Shown here one piece after another: positions 1 to 7,989 of a stretch of 11,219 nt of DNA (position 1 is its first letter; every line of letters starts with the position of its first letter). This DNA comes from Larix sibirica (Eukaryota > Streptophyta > Pinopsida > Pinales > Pinaceae): positions 34,017 to 45,235 of the forward strand of contig NWUY0300017950.1 in the NCBI GenBank assembly GCA_004151065.3, in the 5' to 3' direction. Under the pieces are notes generated by a model. The model had not been told where the DNA came from and ran no database searches. It saw nothing but the letters and a program-made list of their open reading frames with translations. Position numbers and translations under genes: made by a program.

Positions 1-401
1 AAGTTCTTTTACCTAATGGTGGCTGTGAATCATCATGAATGAATTCTGGAGTGGAAAGGTCAAATGCGTGCGATCACAACATTGCAAATGAAGAACATCA
101 CAATACTTCTAAAATTTCACCATATGCAGGAATTTCAGCATGAGTTTCAACACGAGTTTCAACATGCATGAAAATAGTATCATTAGTAGCAGTAGTCCGA
201 ATTGAACTATGGGTAGCAGCATAACTCCATACTTAGCAAATTAACTAAATAAAATGGACCACTAATACAATCCTTATTCAACTTATTATCTAATTTGAGG
301 AATATAAATATTTTTGGGTGATTCAGATTGCTCAAGCCCAAAAATGCTCCTGCATCAGACACCCTTGGTAAGAAAAACATGAGCTCCATATCATGTGCAT
401 A
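1..401 (-). other. Region downstream of the gypsy pol, probably its 3' end or 3' LTR
   Basis: In element orientation this follows the chromodomain-like segment. After the TAA at 402-404 the same frame stays open to 207, so that stop may be internal and the polyprotein tail may run further; an alternative is that this is already non-coding 3' sequence. A short purine run at about 361-368 (minus strand AAGGGT) is too weak to call a polypurine tract. A three-copy 12-bp tandem repeat lies at 131-166. No LTR boundary (TG...CA) could be fixed because I found no second copy to compare with. Confidence 0.4.
131..166. repeat. 12-bp tandem repeat, three copies
   Basis: Three adjacent 12-bp units fill 131-142, 143-154 and 155-166. 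On the plus strand they read aatttcagcatg, agtttcaacacg and agtttcaacatg. The second and third differ at one base, and the first differs from the third at two. On the minus strand one frame of it would read as a repeated H/R-V/A-E-T/I unit, but that frame is not the one that continues from the chromodomain. Confidence 0.85.
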
Positions 402-698
402 TTACTGTCGAGGTGAAGAGCTCTGCAAATGTGCTAATTGATATTCAGTCACCCACGGTGTGTCTTCTGTCCCTTGGTTCTTTCACTTGATTAAATATTC
501 CATATCTTCCTTCCGGCGAGTCTTCTTACCAACCCTTGTAGAAATAATTTCTTCAATTTGATTTTCTGACTTAATTGGCATATGTTGTTCCCATTCACTG
601 AGGGTACCTTCATTTGCTCTTTTTTCCCCTTCATGAAACTCATAGAGGTCATCAACATTGAATGTAGGAGAAATGTCAAAATTCTCTGGAAGTTCCAA
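402..698 (-). pseudogene. Chromodomain-like C-terminal tail of gypsy integrase (broken)
   Basis: The minus-strand frame from 698 starts MELPENFDISPTFNVDDL, which matches the end of plant gypsy integrases (the ISPTFNVxDL block). It is followed by a linker and then a stretch around 485-560 with the motif TRVGKKTRRKEDMEYLIK typical of the first half of the chromodomain. A TGA at 483-485 stands where the family has Trp. The frame then continues in register with KNQGTEDTPWVTEYQL, the second half, to a TAA at 402-404. In chromoviruses this domain is thought to guide insertion to certain chromatin marks; here it is only a relic. It is joined to the integrase segment by a frameshift near 700-740. Confidence 0.85.
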
Positions 699-711
699 CC
701 GATATGAATTA

Positions 712-1662
712 TCAGAAATCTTTTTTCAGAATTCGACATGGACCTATCTTCTTGTACTTGAGTTTATTATACGTACCCCTAGGAAATCGTTCCTTACTCA
801 AGTGATCCATGACCATCTCTCCCTCTTGGAATACGTTCCATCTTCTACATTGATCTACTCTTTGCTTGTAACTGTCATTGCTGGCCTGCACTTTATTATT
901 TACTTGTTCCTGTAACTCATGGATGCTATCTACAAAATCACTTGCATCATCTCTCTTTTGGTTGTCCAAGTCTAGTAAGGAAACCAAATATACCACACCT
1001 TTTGGTGATATTCCATAAACAATCTAAAATGGAATCTTTCTTGTATATCTGTTCACTGAATTGTTGTATGCAAATTCGGCTTTGGCTAATGCCAAATCCC
1101 ATTTACTAGGATTCTCTCCACTCAAACTTCTCAACAAATTTCCTAGACTCTTGTTCACTACTTCGGTATGACCGTCTGTTTGACGATGATATGCTGAAAT
1201 GTATAATAGATCTAAGCCTAATTTCTTCCAGAGTTTCCTCCAAAAATTCCCAAGAAATATTGTATCACGATCTAAAGTAATGCTCCGTGGAAATCCATGC
1301 AATCTGACCACCTCTTTGAAAAATAATGAAGCTACCTCACTAGCATCATTAGTCTTCTTGCATGCTATGAAGTGTGCCATTTTCGAAAATATATCCACAA
1401 TTACCATTGTTGAATCATGTTTTGTTTGTGTCATATGTAATCCTAAGACAAAATCCATACCTATGTCTTCCCATGGTCGTTCAGGTACTAGCAATGGAGT
1501 ATAGAATTCTGTGTTTTGAATTTTACCTTTGGTGAGTTGACAAATCCTACAGCCTTCAACAAAATTTCAAACATCTTTGTTAATGTTGGGCCAAAAGTAC
1601 CTCTCCTTTACCAATGTTGTGGTCTTATCCAATCCAAAATTCCCTCCTAAACTACCACTATG
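712..1662 (-). pseudogene. Ty3/gypsy integrase (zinc-binding, catalytic core and start of C-terminal region)
   Basis: One minus-strand frame runs from 1662 to 712 with two internal stops: TGA at 1567-1569 and TAG at 1024-1026. The N-terminal zinc-binding part shows H (1660-1662), then GGNFG where the second His is usually found, then CRICQ. The core has the catalytic triad intact: Asp at 1453-1455 (GMDFVLGL), Asp at 1270-1272 (LDRDT) and Glu at 1162-1164 (QTDGHTEV). Asp and Glu are exactly 35 residues apart. The TTG/CAA-type codon at 1492-1494 is only the first start-like codon after the TGA, not a real start. After the TAG the frame continues with the linker and the KERFPRG-like C-terminal block to 712. 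The enzyme would insert the element's cDNA, but this copy cannot make it whole. Confidence 0.94.
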
Positions 1663-1803
1663 CAATTATTTAATGAGGTTCAGCCGTATGGAACTTCTCG
1701 AAATAGACAACTACTAGTTTTTGAATAAAAAATATTCTTGTATATGATAATCCAAATATGGTGTGCGACCTAGACTCCAAGGATCTTTACATGCCTTCCA
1801 AGA
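1663..1803 (-). pseudogene. Degraded RNase H to integrase linker of the gypsy element
   Basis: Between the RNase H frame and the zinc-binding His at 1660-1662 the minus strand shows several short frames broken by stops, including one reading DPWSLGRTPYLDYHIQEYF. This is where the pol linker and the start of the integrase N-terminal domain belong. No motif is clear enough to align residue by residue, so the assignment rests mostly on position. Confidence 0.5.
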
Positions 1804-2234
1804 TTATGATAAATCTACATCTCCTTCATGCAATTCTTTCATACAATTTAAATTTACCACTTCTATGGACATGGTATTGAGTAACGCTGTCCTCCGAATC
1901 AACACATCAACTACCTTATTAGACCTTCTTGACCTATGTTTCATCACAAAGGAATAAATTTGAAAGAATTCAACCCACTTAGTATGCTTTTGATTCAACT
2001 TACCTTGGCTATTAATGCACTGCAAAGCTTTGTGATCCGTGAACAAGAAAAACTCTCCTTCGACAGTAATTAATGTTGCCATTTATTCAAAGGATGCACA
2101 ATAGCATAAAACTATTGATCATAAACATAGTATTTCTTCTTGGACTCATTCAACTTCTCGCTAAATGGGCTTGCCTTCTTAACGCAAAACTGCTCCAATT
2201 GTTGCTCCACTCGCATCACAATAAACCTAGAACA
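1804..2234 (-). pseudogene. Ty3/gypsy RNase H domain
   Basis: This domain removes the RNA strand of the RNA:DNA hybrid during reverse transcription. On the minus strand it begins with YCDASGATIGAVL, with the first catalytic Asp at 2215-2217. After stops and a frameshift around 2083-2200 it continues as TDHKAL (Asp at 2035-2037), the LNQKHTKWVEF block, and VVDVLIRR (Asp at 1906-1908). These acidic positions match the gypsy RNase H pattern. The frame from 2082 to 1804 is open and carries the C-terminal half and the start of the linker toward integrase. The first half lacks one open frame. It directly follows the reverse transcriptase, as expected. Confidence 0.9.
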
Positions 2235-3240
2235 CCTTGCTAAAGTTTGGTAATGCCAACACGGGATGCGTTGTTACTCTTTTCTTCAACTCCTCAAATG
2301 ACTTCTCTACCACTGCAGTCCACTGAAACATGCCCTTGTTCATACACCATGTAAGAGGCACACATATTTGACTAAAATTTCAAATGAATTTCTGGTAGAT
2401 GTCTTCCAATCCATGGAAAATCCTCACATCAAATGTGCATCGAGGTGTTGGCCATTTGAGAATAGCCTTCACTTTCTCAGGATCCATTTTCAGTCCTTCT
2501 TTTTAAATTACAAAACCCAGATACACCAACTATTGATACATAAATGTACATTTCTTAAGGTTTATGAGTAACTTCTCCTCTTTCAAACGTTGCAATATTT
2601 CTCCCACGTGCTCAACATGTTCTGCCTTACTTCTACTAAAGATCAGTATATCATCCAAATATACAACCATGAATTTACCCAAAAAGGTTTCAATACTTCG
2701 TTCGTCAATATCATGAATGTGCTGGGCACATTAGTTAATTCGAATGGCATCACTAACCATTCAAACAGTCCATCCTTCATCTTAAATGCACTCTTCCATT
2801 CATCACCTTCTCTGATATGAATATGGTGATAATCACTTTTTAGATCAATTTTGGTAAATTACTCTGCACCACTCAAGCAATCCATAAGGTCATCAATTCT
2901 GGGTAATAGAAATCAGTATTTGATGGTGATCTTGTTTATGGCATGTGAATCAGTACACATTCGCCACTCCCGTGTTTTCTTAGGTGTCAATACTGCTGGT
3001 ACAACACAAGGGATAAAAAAATTCTTGAAATTCCTACACTTGTCGATTCATTTCTTCACTTTCTAACAAATTCATTCGATAAGGTTATTTATTTGGTAAA
3101 ATTGATCCTGGAATCAAATCAATTTGGTGTGATATACTCTGCAATGAAGGTAACCCTGTGGGTAATTCTTCTGCAACAATTTCTTTAAAATATTCCAACA
3201 TGTGTTGGATCTCTGCTGGTACAAAAATTCCCTTTTCATC
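2235..3240 (-). pseudogene. Ty3/gypsy reverse transcriptase (many stops and frameshifts)
   Basis: Minus-strand reading from about 3240 gives a pre-RT block ending HQIDLIPGS, then after a frameshift the fingers region ([13 protein letters not shown]). Next come [12 protein letters not shown] with the first catalytic Asp at 2844-2846, [11 protein letters not shown], and [11 protein letters not shown] with the Asp pair at 2650-2655. The thumb follows (LKKCTFM, VYLGFVI, MDPEKVKAI, FHGLEDIY around 2400-2550). The pair motif reads Y-L-D-D where plant gypsy elements usually have Y-F-D-D. The two Asp motifs are 191 bases apart and thus in different frames, so an indel lies between them, near 2680. 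The overlapping plus-strand frames at 2368-3066 are antisense shadows. Confidence 0.93.
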
Positions 3241-3282
3241 CTCTTGAACCTTCTTTGGAAATATAGGTAAAAAATTTCCATT

Positions 3283-4110
3283 CTACTTTTTCTCCTTCTG
3301 GAACTCCTTGGCAGAACACAACATATTGTGGTTGTTACAACTATACACATCCTTGCTGCAACTATCACTATTAGTCCCATGATCCTCATGCACCATAATC
3401 AAATTATAATGTTGTCCATTTTTCACAAATTCGTAAGAATTTTCCCTAACATCTTGAAACACTTTCCAATCAAACATCTAAGGTATTCCAAGAAAAATGT
3501 GGCACACATCCATCTCTACCACATCGCATAGCACTTTCTCTTTCAAATTCCCAATCTAAAAACTTAATAAACATTGCTCAGTCACTATTACCTGCTGCCC
3601 TTTTTGCAACCATGAAACTCTAGAAAGGTTAGGATGTGGTTCACATTTCAAATTTAATTTCCTCTTGACTTTGGTGGAAACCAAGTTTTTAGTGCTTCCT
3701 CCATCAATGAATAAGTTACAACATTTTCCTTGGACTTTACATTTGGTCTTAAACACTCTTTTCCTCTGTTTAGGCTCCTCTGTTAACTTCTGTTCCGATC
3801 TCAACAAGACTCTCTGAAACATCATATTTTCAAGTTGATCTTGTTGAAGTATAGTGACATTGTATCCCATTATCGATGCTTCATCAACCACTGTCATTTG
3901 TGTTTTAGCATCACCTCTTTTATTAAAACCCTGTTTCTCTAGCCATTCCGAGGCTTTGTGGCCTTCCACTCCACACCTATAACAAGTAATTACATGATTT
4001 CCTATTCCTCTTTCTAGGTGGATTTTCTTTTCTATGTGAGGATAATGTGGATGTGGGGAAATAATAGATAATGAATCAATCCCTATGTTATAATTCTTGT
4101 ATCCTAACAC
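3283..4110 (-). pseudogene. Gypsy nucleocapsid zinc knuckle and aspartic protease
   Basis: One frame from 4110 to 3283 with TAG stops at 3556-3558 and 3478-3480. Near its start (3943-3984) it has a CX2CX4HX4 knuckle, CYRCGVEGHKASEW, whose last Cys is replaced by Trp. The protease follows: CNLFIDGGSTKNLVS with the catalytic Asp at 3703-3705. The motif reads D-G-G where retroviral-type proteases have D-[S/T]-G. After it come EPHPNLSRVSWLQKG, then past the first stop VLCDVVEMDVCHIFLGIP, where the second stop replaces the expected Trp, then MFDWKVFQDVRENSYEF. Knuckle binding of RNA and protease cleavage of the polyprotein would be the original roles. The frame shifts near 3283 before the reverse transcriptase. 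Confidence 0.9.
3943..3984 (-). other. Degenerate CCHC zinc knuckle motif (gypsy)
   Basis: Fourteen codons on the minus strand give Cys (3982-3984), Cys, His and, at the last zinc-binding position (3943-3945), TGG for Trp instead of Cys. Spacing is exactly that of CX2CX4HX4C. With one ligand lost, zinc binding would be impaired. Confidence 0.88.
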
Positions 4111-4436
4111 TTAACTTGCCTAGCAAATCTTTAAACCTTTTGTCATAGTCTTAGATAGTTTCTCCAACTTTATACTTGATCTCCTTGATCTCTGTTGTTC
4201 TAATTAGGTTTATAAAACTCTTTAATTACATCCCTCCTTATCATATCAAAGGTCCTTGTTTGGTTTGGAGTGGTATTGGACTTATACTTTATATACAATT
4301 AAAGTGTGTGGTCTATAAATGTGGTCTCCAATTTCATAATATTCACTACATCATATATGACCTTATTCATTGTCCATATGGAATCACATATAAAATTATG
4401 TTGTTCCACATCATCCTTCCCTAGTCCCTGGAACAT
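4088..4436 (-). pseudogene. Gypsy gag remnant (capsid-like region)
   Basis: Two minus-strand frames. The first runs from ATG at 4434-4436 to a TAG at 4200-4202 and starts MFQGLGKDDVEQHNFICDSI; it has one TAA inside and ends RRDVIKEFYKPN. The second runs from about 4198 to a TAA at 4088-4090, with another TAA at 4151-4153, and reads TTEIKEIKYKVGETI then DYDKRFKDLLGKL. The second part has the shape of the retrotransposon gag core (E-[ST]-x2-[DE]-[YF]-x3-F-x2-L). The roughly 100 residues that should separate it from the zinc knuckle are missing, so there is a deletion or a junction near 4100. Assignment to the same element rests on position and strand. Confidence 0.68.
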
Positions 4437-4535
4437 ATAAATCCTTAGTGTAATGTCGCTTATGGTTCATGACATTGAGAAATTCAATTTTTTTACTATC
4501 GTGTTCCCTTTACTTGGTATTGTTTCTTCTATTAT

Positions 4536-4883
4536 CTATTGCATTATAACACTCAATTTTAACTCTATTGAACTCTCTCCTTCTATCAATAGTACACGCG
4601 TGAGGGGTGGTTCAAAGAGGGGATTATACCAACTTGATTTTTCAACTACTTCTATGGATCTAAAAGACTTCTTTAGTCTCATGTGTTGTAATAGACCTAC
4701 TAATGCTAAAGTATCTTTTCCCTCACAGAAGTCATCTCCAATCATTTTTAACATATTCACTAAATAAAAAGTCACTTTTGTGTACATCCATACCTTCACC
4801 ATTTCTCATAAACCACTAGGTTCCAACATTCTCTTCGTCTCCTCCATTATTCGACGTGGGCTAGGGATGACATCTCTTCTACA
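4536..4883 (-). pseudogene. Unidentified minus-strand reading frame, possible gag N-terminus
   Basis: A frame open over about 116 codons from 4883 to 4536 with a single internal TGA at 4806-4808. The first ATG in it is at 4845-4847 (MEETKRMLEPSGL before the stop). After the stop it reads EMVKVWMYTKVTFYLVNM and later VEKSSWYNPLFEPP. I do not recognise a domain. It lies directly upstream of the gag remnant on the same strand, and a stop scattered in an otherwise open frame looks like decayed coding sequence rather than chance, so an eroded gag N-terminus is the simplest guess. It could instead be a different, unrelated relic. Confidence 0.4.
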
Positions 4884-5246
4884 CTACCTTTTTGAAGTAA
4901 AAATATCTAGAATTCTATGCACACCGCTTGTGTGTTGTTCAAACCAATATCGTCTTCTTGTGTTTCTCTCACTTTATTGCTTACTCTATGATTAGTTCCT
5001 CCTATGCCTTCTCCCCTTTCCTTGGTGCTATTAAAATAGATCTTCAAAACTACCTTGCACAACATATTTCTCATTTCATGCATGTCTTCTCTTGATTTCC
5101 TCTGGGTGTATAAATCCATCTTTATTTTCTTTTATCTTCTCACCTCATATCCCTCACTTTGCACCTTCATAGAAAGGAACTTATGTTTCCATGCAACCAA
5201 ACCTCATCTACATCAACCCTTTCTCGACCACTTTACAACACCACAA
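4884..5246. other. Unassigned AT-rich region
   Basis: No recognisable domain. A minus-strand frame at 4907-5119 is rich in charged residues (MDLYTQRKSREDMHEMRN at its start) but matches nothing I know, and purine-rich DNA alone would give such a composition. By position this could be the 5' untranslated leader or 5' LTR of the gypsy element, but I found no LTR match to 1-370. Confidence 0.4.
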
Positions 5247-5446
5247 ATGACATCAAAGTTTGACGTTGTATGAACTAGTTATGTAGAAAATAACAACTGA
5301 TACTCTTAAGAAAACATGTTAGTAAAAAAAATCATCTTCAATATGCATAAAGTAATCCTCTGTACAATTCTAGTGATGAAATCAAAGTTTGACTTTGTCT
5401 AAACTAGTTATCAGAGGAATACCAACCATACTATTAAATAAACACA
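5247..5446. repeat. Degenerate direct repeat, two copies about 70 bp long, 129 bp apart
   Basis: Copy one (about 5247-5316) and copy two (about 5376-5446) share a core of atcaaagtttgac, then ttgt, then aactagttat, and a looser match through to aaacacat/aaaacat. The start points are 129 bp apart. The sequence between the copies does not clearly repeat, so this is either an old tandem duplication of a 129-bp unit whose second half has drifted, or two dispersed copies. The core tcaaagtttga is itself a near-perfect palindrome with a single central base. Confidence 0.75.
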
Positions 5447-6810
5447 TCACATGCAAAAATTAATATGGGCTATTGTTTTAGTGCTTTCAACCCATGTAAC
5501 CAAGGAATATCAATGGCGCACGAATTAAAAATTGAATTTTATTATTTTTTCTTTAATATATGTTTTTCTTATGTCCTCTTCAAAGGGGCATTCTTTGTGG
5601 CACACTCATCCTCAACATGCATGCCAAAACCTATGTCACTCCTTGCTACTTTTCTGCTACTAGTAATTGTTGTTACATTTATTCTTATTAGAGTGCAACA
5701 TTCAATCTGTTGTTGTCTAGCTGCCACATCATGTTGCAACTCTCCAATTCTTCTTTGTTATCGGGACTCACTCTTCCATTGCACTACACAACCTATCAAT
5801 CATGGTATCTTTCACTAACAAAGCAATGCTATAGTGATTCACAAATACAAACTTATAACAACAAGCTCCAATACTCCACTACTAATTTAAACAATGTTTC
5901 TCATGTTTGTTGCTTTCCCAAAGGTCCCATCATCTTATGGAAAAATGTATATTTCACTTAGTCCATAGAGTGACAATGACTTCTAACTAATATATCGTCC
6001 ATACACTCGCATAACACTCCACACTATGTTCCATGTCTCGTAACTTTTAGGATTATCTTCATGACCAAAGCTCATGAAGTACGCATTATTTCACAAAACT
6101 CACATAATCTCACAACTATCTAGAGATTTATACTACTTTGAGAAATACTTCATGCATCAATAGCATGTCATATTTTCTTTCACATGGCAAATCATGGCAA
6201 CATCCTCTCCATCTCCAGTGTTCAAATCTCATGCACTATTATGTCATGTCTCACTTAGCTTGTTCTCGTATGCTCATGCTAACAAGCTCTTATGCACATA
6301 TATTTAACACCAAATGTTGGCATGATGGTGCCTATATTATAACATCGCTTGAAAAGGGAGAAATTTAGAGAGATAAATCAAAACATTGTTATGTTAATGA
6401 AATTATCACACAAGAGGCATATGAATACAATTATTCATATAATCCATGGTCCTTTGAGATTTTCAAAGGGTGGGACGCATCTACACCAAGTGTTACATGG
6501 AATATTTCCTTGTGCCATCTCCCTTACCCTTCTTACATTTTCTCTTATGACCCCCTAAAATATTCCCCAACACATCTTTTACACCATATGAGACATCACA
6601 TTATTGATTTCTATGCATAGTATATCAACATCATGTAGAATCCATCACCTAGGAATTAAAATCACCTTGGTTATACAAATAAACTTCTAAGTGGTTATTA
6701 CATTAATGCAACTAACCATGATCATGTCAAATTATTATTATGCCTAATGTGGACCACAAACTTCCTCTAACAAATATCTTAGAAATGAAGGTGAAAATGG
6801 ATCTATTGCA
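5447..6810. other. Unassigned AT-rich region between the two retroelements
   Basis: I see no recognisable gene. On the minus strand a frame at 5569-5757 (63 codons between stops) is glutamine-rich with the short stretch GELQHDVAARQQQIE, possibly coiled-coil. The plus-strand frame at 5465-5818 has two hydrophobic runs but is T-rich DNA and is probably chance. The remainder (5960-6810) has only short frames in all directions. It may hold eroded LTR or leader sequence of either element. Confidence 0.45.
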
Positions 6811-6958
6811 ACTATATTGAATACAACTAACAAGTGTTTAACTCATGTTCAAGCTATAATGTATATCAATTTTGAGATACTTCACTATGGTACAACTAGA
6901 AAATTCTTAACCATCTTCAAGTTATGATGGTTATACGTTTAAAAAAACATTACTATGG
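6811..6958. repeat. Degenerate tandem duplication, unit about 69 bp
   Basis: The segment starting actatattgaatacaacta at 6811 recurs as actatggtacaacta from 6884, and the following ttaactcatgttcaagctataatg (6838 on) recurs as ttaaccatcttcaagttatgatgg (6907 on), an offset of 69 bp. A third start, tactatggtcttgttc, follows at about 6951 and then diverges. The two units differ at many positions, so the duplication is old. It lies just downstream of the copia 3' LTR candidate in element orientation. Confidence 0.7.
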
Positions 6959-7000
6959 TCTTGTTCATTGTGTATGTCTGTCCATACTATATGTGAGATA

Positions 7001-7277
7001 TGTCACACTTTTCTTCTATTACAAAAAATGAACATACAAATAAACCAAGAACACAAAGAGAGAATTAAAAGAGAGAAAATGGTTATTCTATATTACCAAA
7101 TGAAAAGAACAACCTTCTCTTTATAATAATAAGATGGCATAAATCTTAATTTCAAAAACTTTAAAATGACTTATGTGTACTCTAATTAAATAGTTAGATA
7201 TAAAGAAACTTAAAGTCACCAAGTGAATTTATTAATATGCCTAGGTCTATAGTCTAGATGAAATTTATATTCTAAAA
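7001..7277 (-). repeat. Probable 3' LTR of the copia element
   Basis: It starts directly after the polypurine tract on the minus strand, at TAGAATATA, where an intact LTR would start with TG. It is AT-rich and non-coding, has a TATA-like box at 7117-7125 followed by a pyrimidine-rich stretch (ttctctcttttaattctctc), and could end at TGTGACA (7001-7007). The left boundary is only a guess, because the other LTR is not in the window to compare with. Confidence 0.6.
7117..7125 (-). promoter_or_regulatory. TATA-like box in the copia LTR
   Basis: The minus strand reads TATAAAGAG inside the LTR candidate, about 150 bases from its start, with a pyrimidine-rich run downstream. Plant copia LTRs commonly carry their RNA polymerase II promoter in this arrangement. 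There is no evidence that it still works. Confidence 0.5.
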
Positions 7278-7830
7278 CCCTCCCTTAATGGCCAACGATT
7301 CTAGAAATACACCAAGTTTGTCCTTGTATTTTACAATTTTTTCTAGACCGAAAGGCATGGAGAGAATATATATAATTTAATCCTTTGTAGGACAATTTTT
7401 CAACTCAATTGTTCCATCTTCTACAAGCTATCAGATGAATTGATAATCAAAATCAATATGTTTGGTACACTAGTGGAGGAATGGATTCTTTACTACATTA
7501 AGAACTCCTTGATTGTGATAGTAGAATTTAGCATATGTTCATTTTGTCGGATCTTCATATCTACAAGCATCTGTCTATGCCAAAATTCTTCACATCATCC
7601 TTTCACTAATGGTTGATATTCTTCTTTGGCTGAAGAAAGGTAGACAACATGTTTCTTCTTATTGGTCCATGTAATTGCTCCAATACCAAAACTAAAAACA
7701 TAGCTTGATTTGGATTTCATGTCATTAATTGATATTGCACATTGTGAATATGCATAACCATACAACTAAGATTCTTTGTGCCTTCCATATACAGTGCGAA
7801 AACCTAATGTTCCTTTCACATATCATAGCA
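7272..7830 (-). pseudogene. Copia RNase H domain and polyprotein C-terminus
   Basis: The minus-strand frame shows SINDMKSKSSYVFSFGIGA, ITWTNKKKHVVYLSSAKEEY and EEFWHRQM, matching the copia RNase H block order. After two short frameshifts, CTKHIDFDYQFI, LVEDGTIELKNCPT and the GLEKI/LGVF end follow, running to the TAG at 7272-7274. The catalytic D-x-D box that should precede the first block reads Y-S-Q (7742-7750), and the adjacent Trp is Cys. Several stops lie within (for example in the HIDF region). The original role was degradation of template RNA. Confidence 0.92.
7278..7286 (-). other. Polypurine tract of the copia element
   Basis: AAGGGAGGG on the minus strand, just inside the end of the polyprotein frame (TAG at 7272-7274) and directly before the LTR candidate. 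In LTR elements this tract resists RNase H and primes plus-strand DNA synthesis. Position and composition both fit. Confidence 0.8.
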
Positions 7831-7989
7831 CTTTTTTTGCTATTATCTAATGTTCTACCTTTTGAGTAGTTATAAATCAATAAATTAATCTAACTACAAA
7901 AGTAAATAAATTTCTAGTGGTCTTAAGATAGGTTTCTCCCTAGTATTTTCTCATAGATTAATTCATTAACTACCTTAAAATTAGTCTTG

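Larger units (their letters stand above)
402..4436 (-). mobile_element. Decayed Ty3/gypsy LTR retrotransposon, chromovirus-like (gag remnant to chromodomain)
   Basis: Minus-strand reading gives the order gag remnant, CCHC zinc knuckle, aspartic protease, reverse transcriptase, RNase H, integrase and a chromodomain-like tail. Reverse transcriptase upstream of integrase defines Ty3/gypsy rather than copia, and the tail suggests the chromovirus branch. The coding region is broken by many stops and by frameshifts, for example near 3283 and between the two reverse transcriptase motifs at 2844 and 2655. The gag is short, so part of it is deleted or unrecognisable. I could not find a matching LTR pair, a primer binding site or a clear polypurine tract, so the outer ends are not fixed. 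This is a dead copy with no complete product. Confidence 0.93.

Noticed and set aside
1199-3066. Several plus-strand frames (1199-1504, 1763-1957, 2368-2571, 2590-2820, 2851-3066)
   Set aside because: They lie exactly opposite recognised gypsy reverse transcriptase, RNase H and integrase motifs on the minus strand and are antisense shadows.
5465-5818. Plus-strand frame of 117 codons with two hydrophobic, membrane-like runs
   Set aside because: T-rich DNA gives Phe, Leu and Ile runs by chance. There is no recognisable domain, no splice or promoter signal I can support, and the neighbourhood reads on the minus strand.
6349-6558. Plus-strand 69-codon frame starting MKREKFREIN
   Set aside because: No domain and no same-frame continuation; composition changes along it as expected for non-coding DNA.
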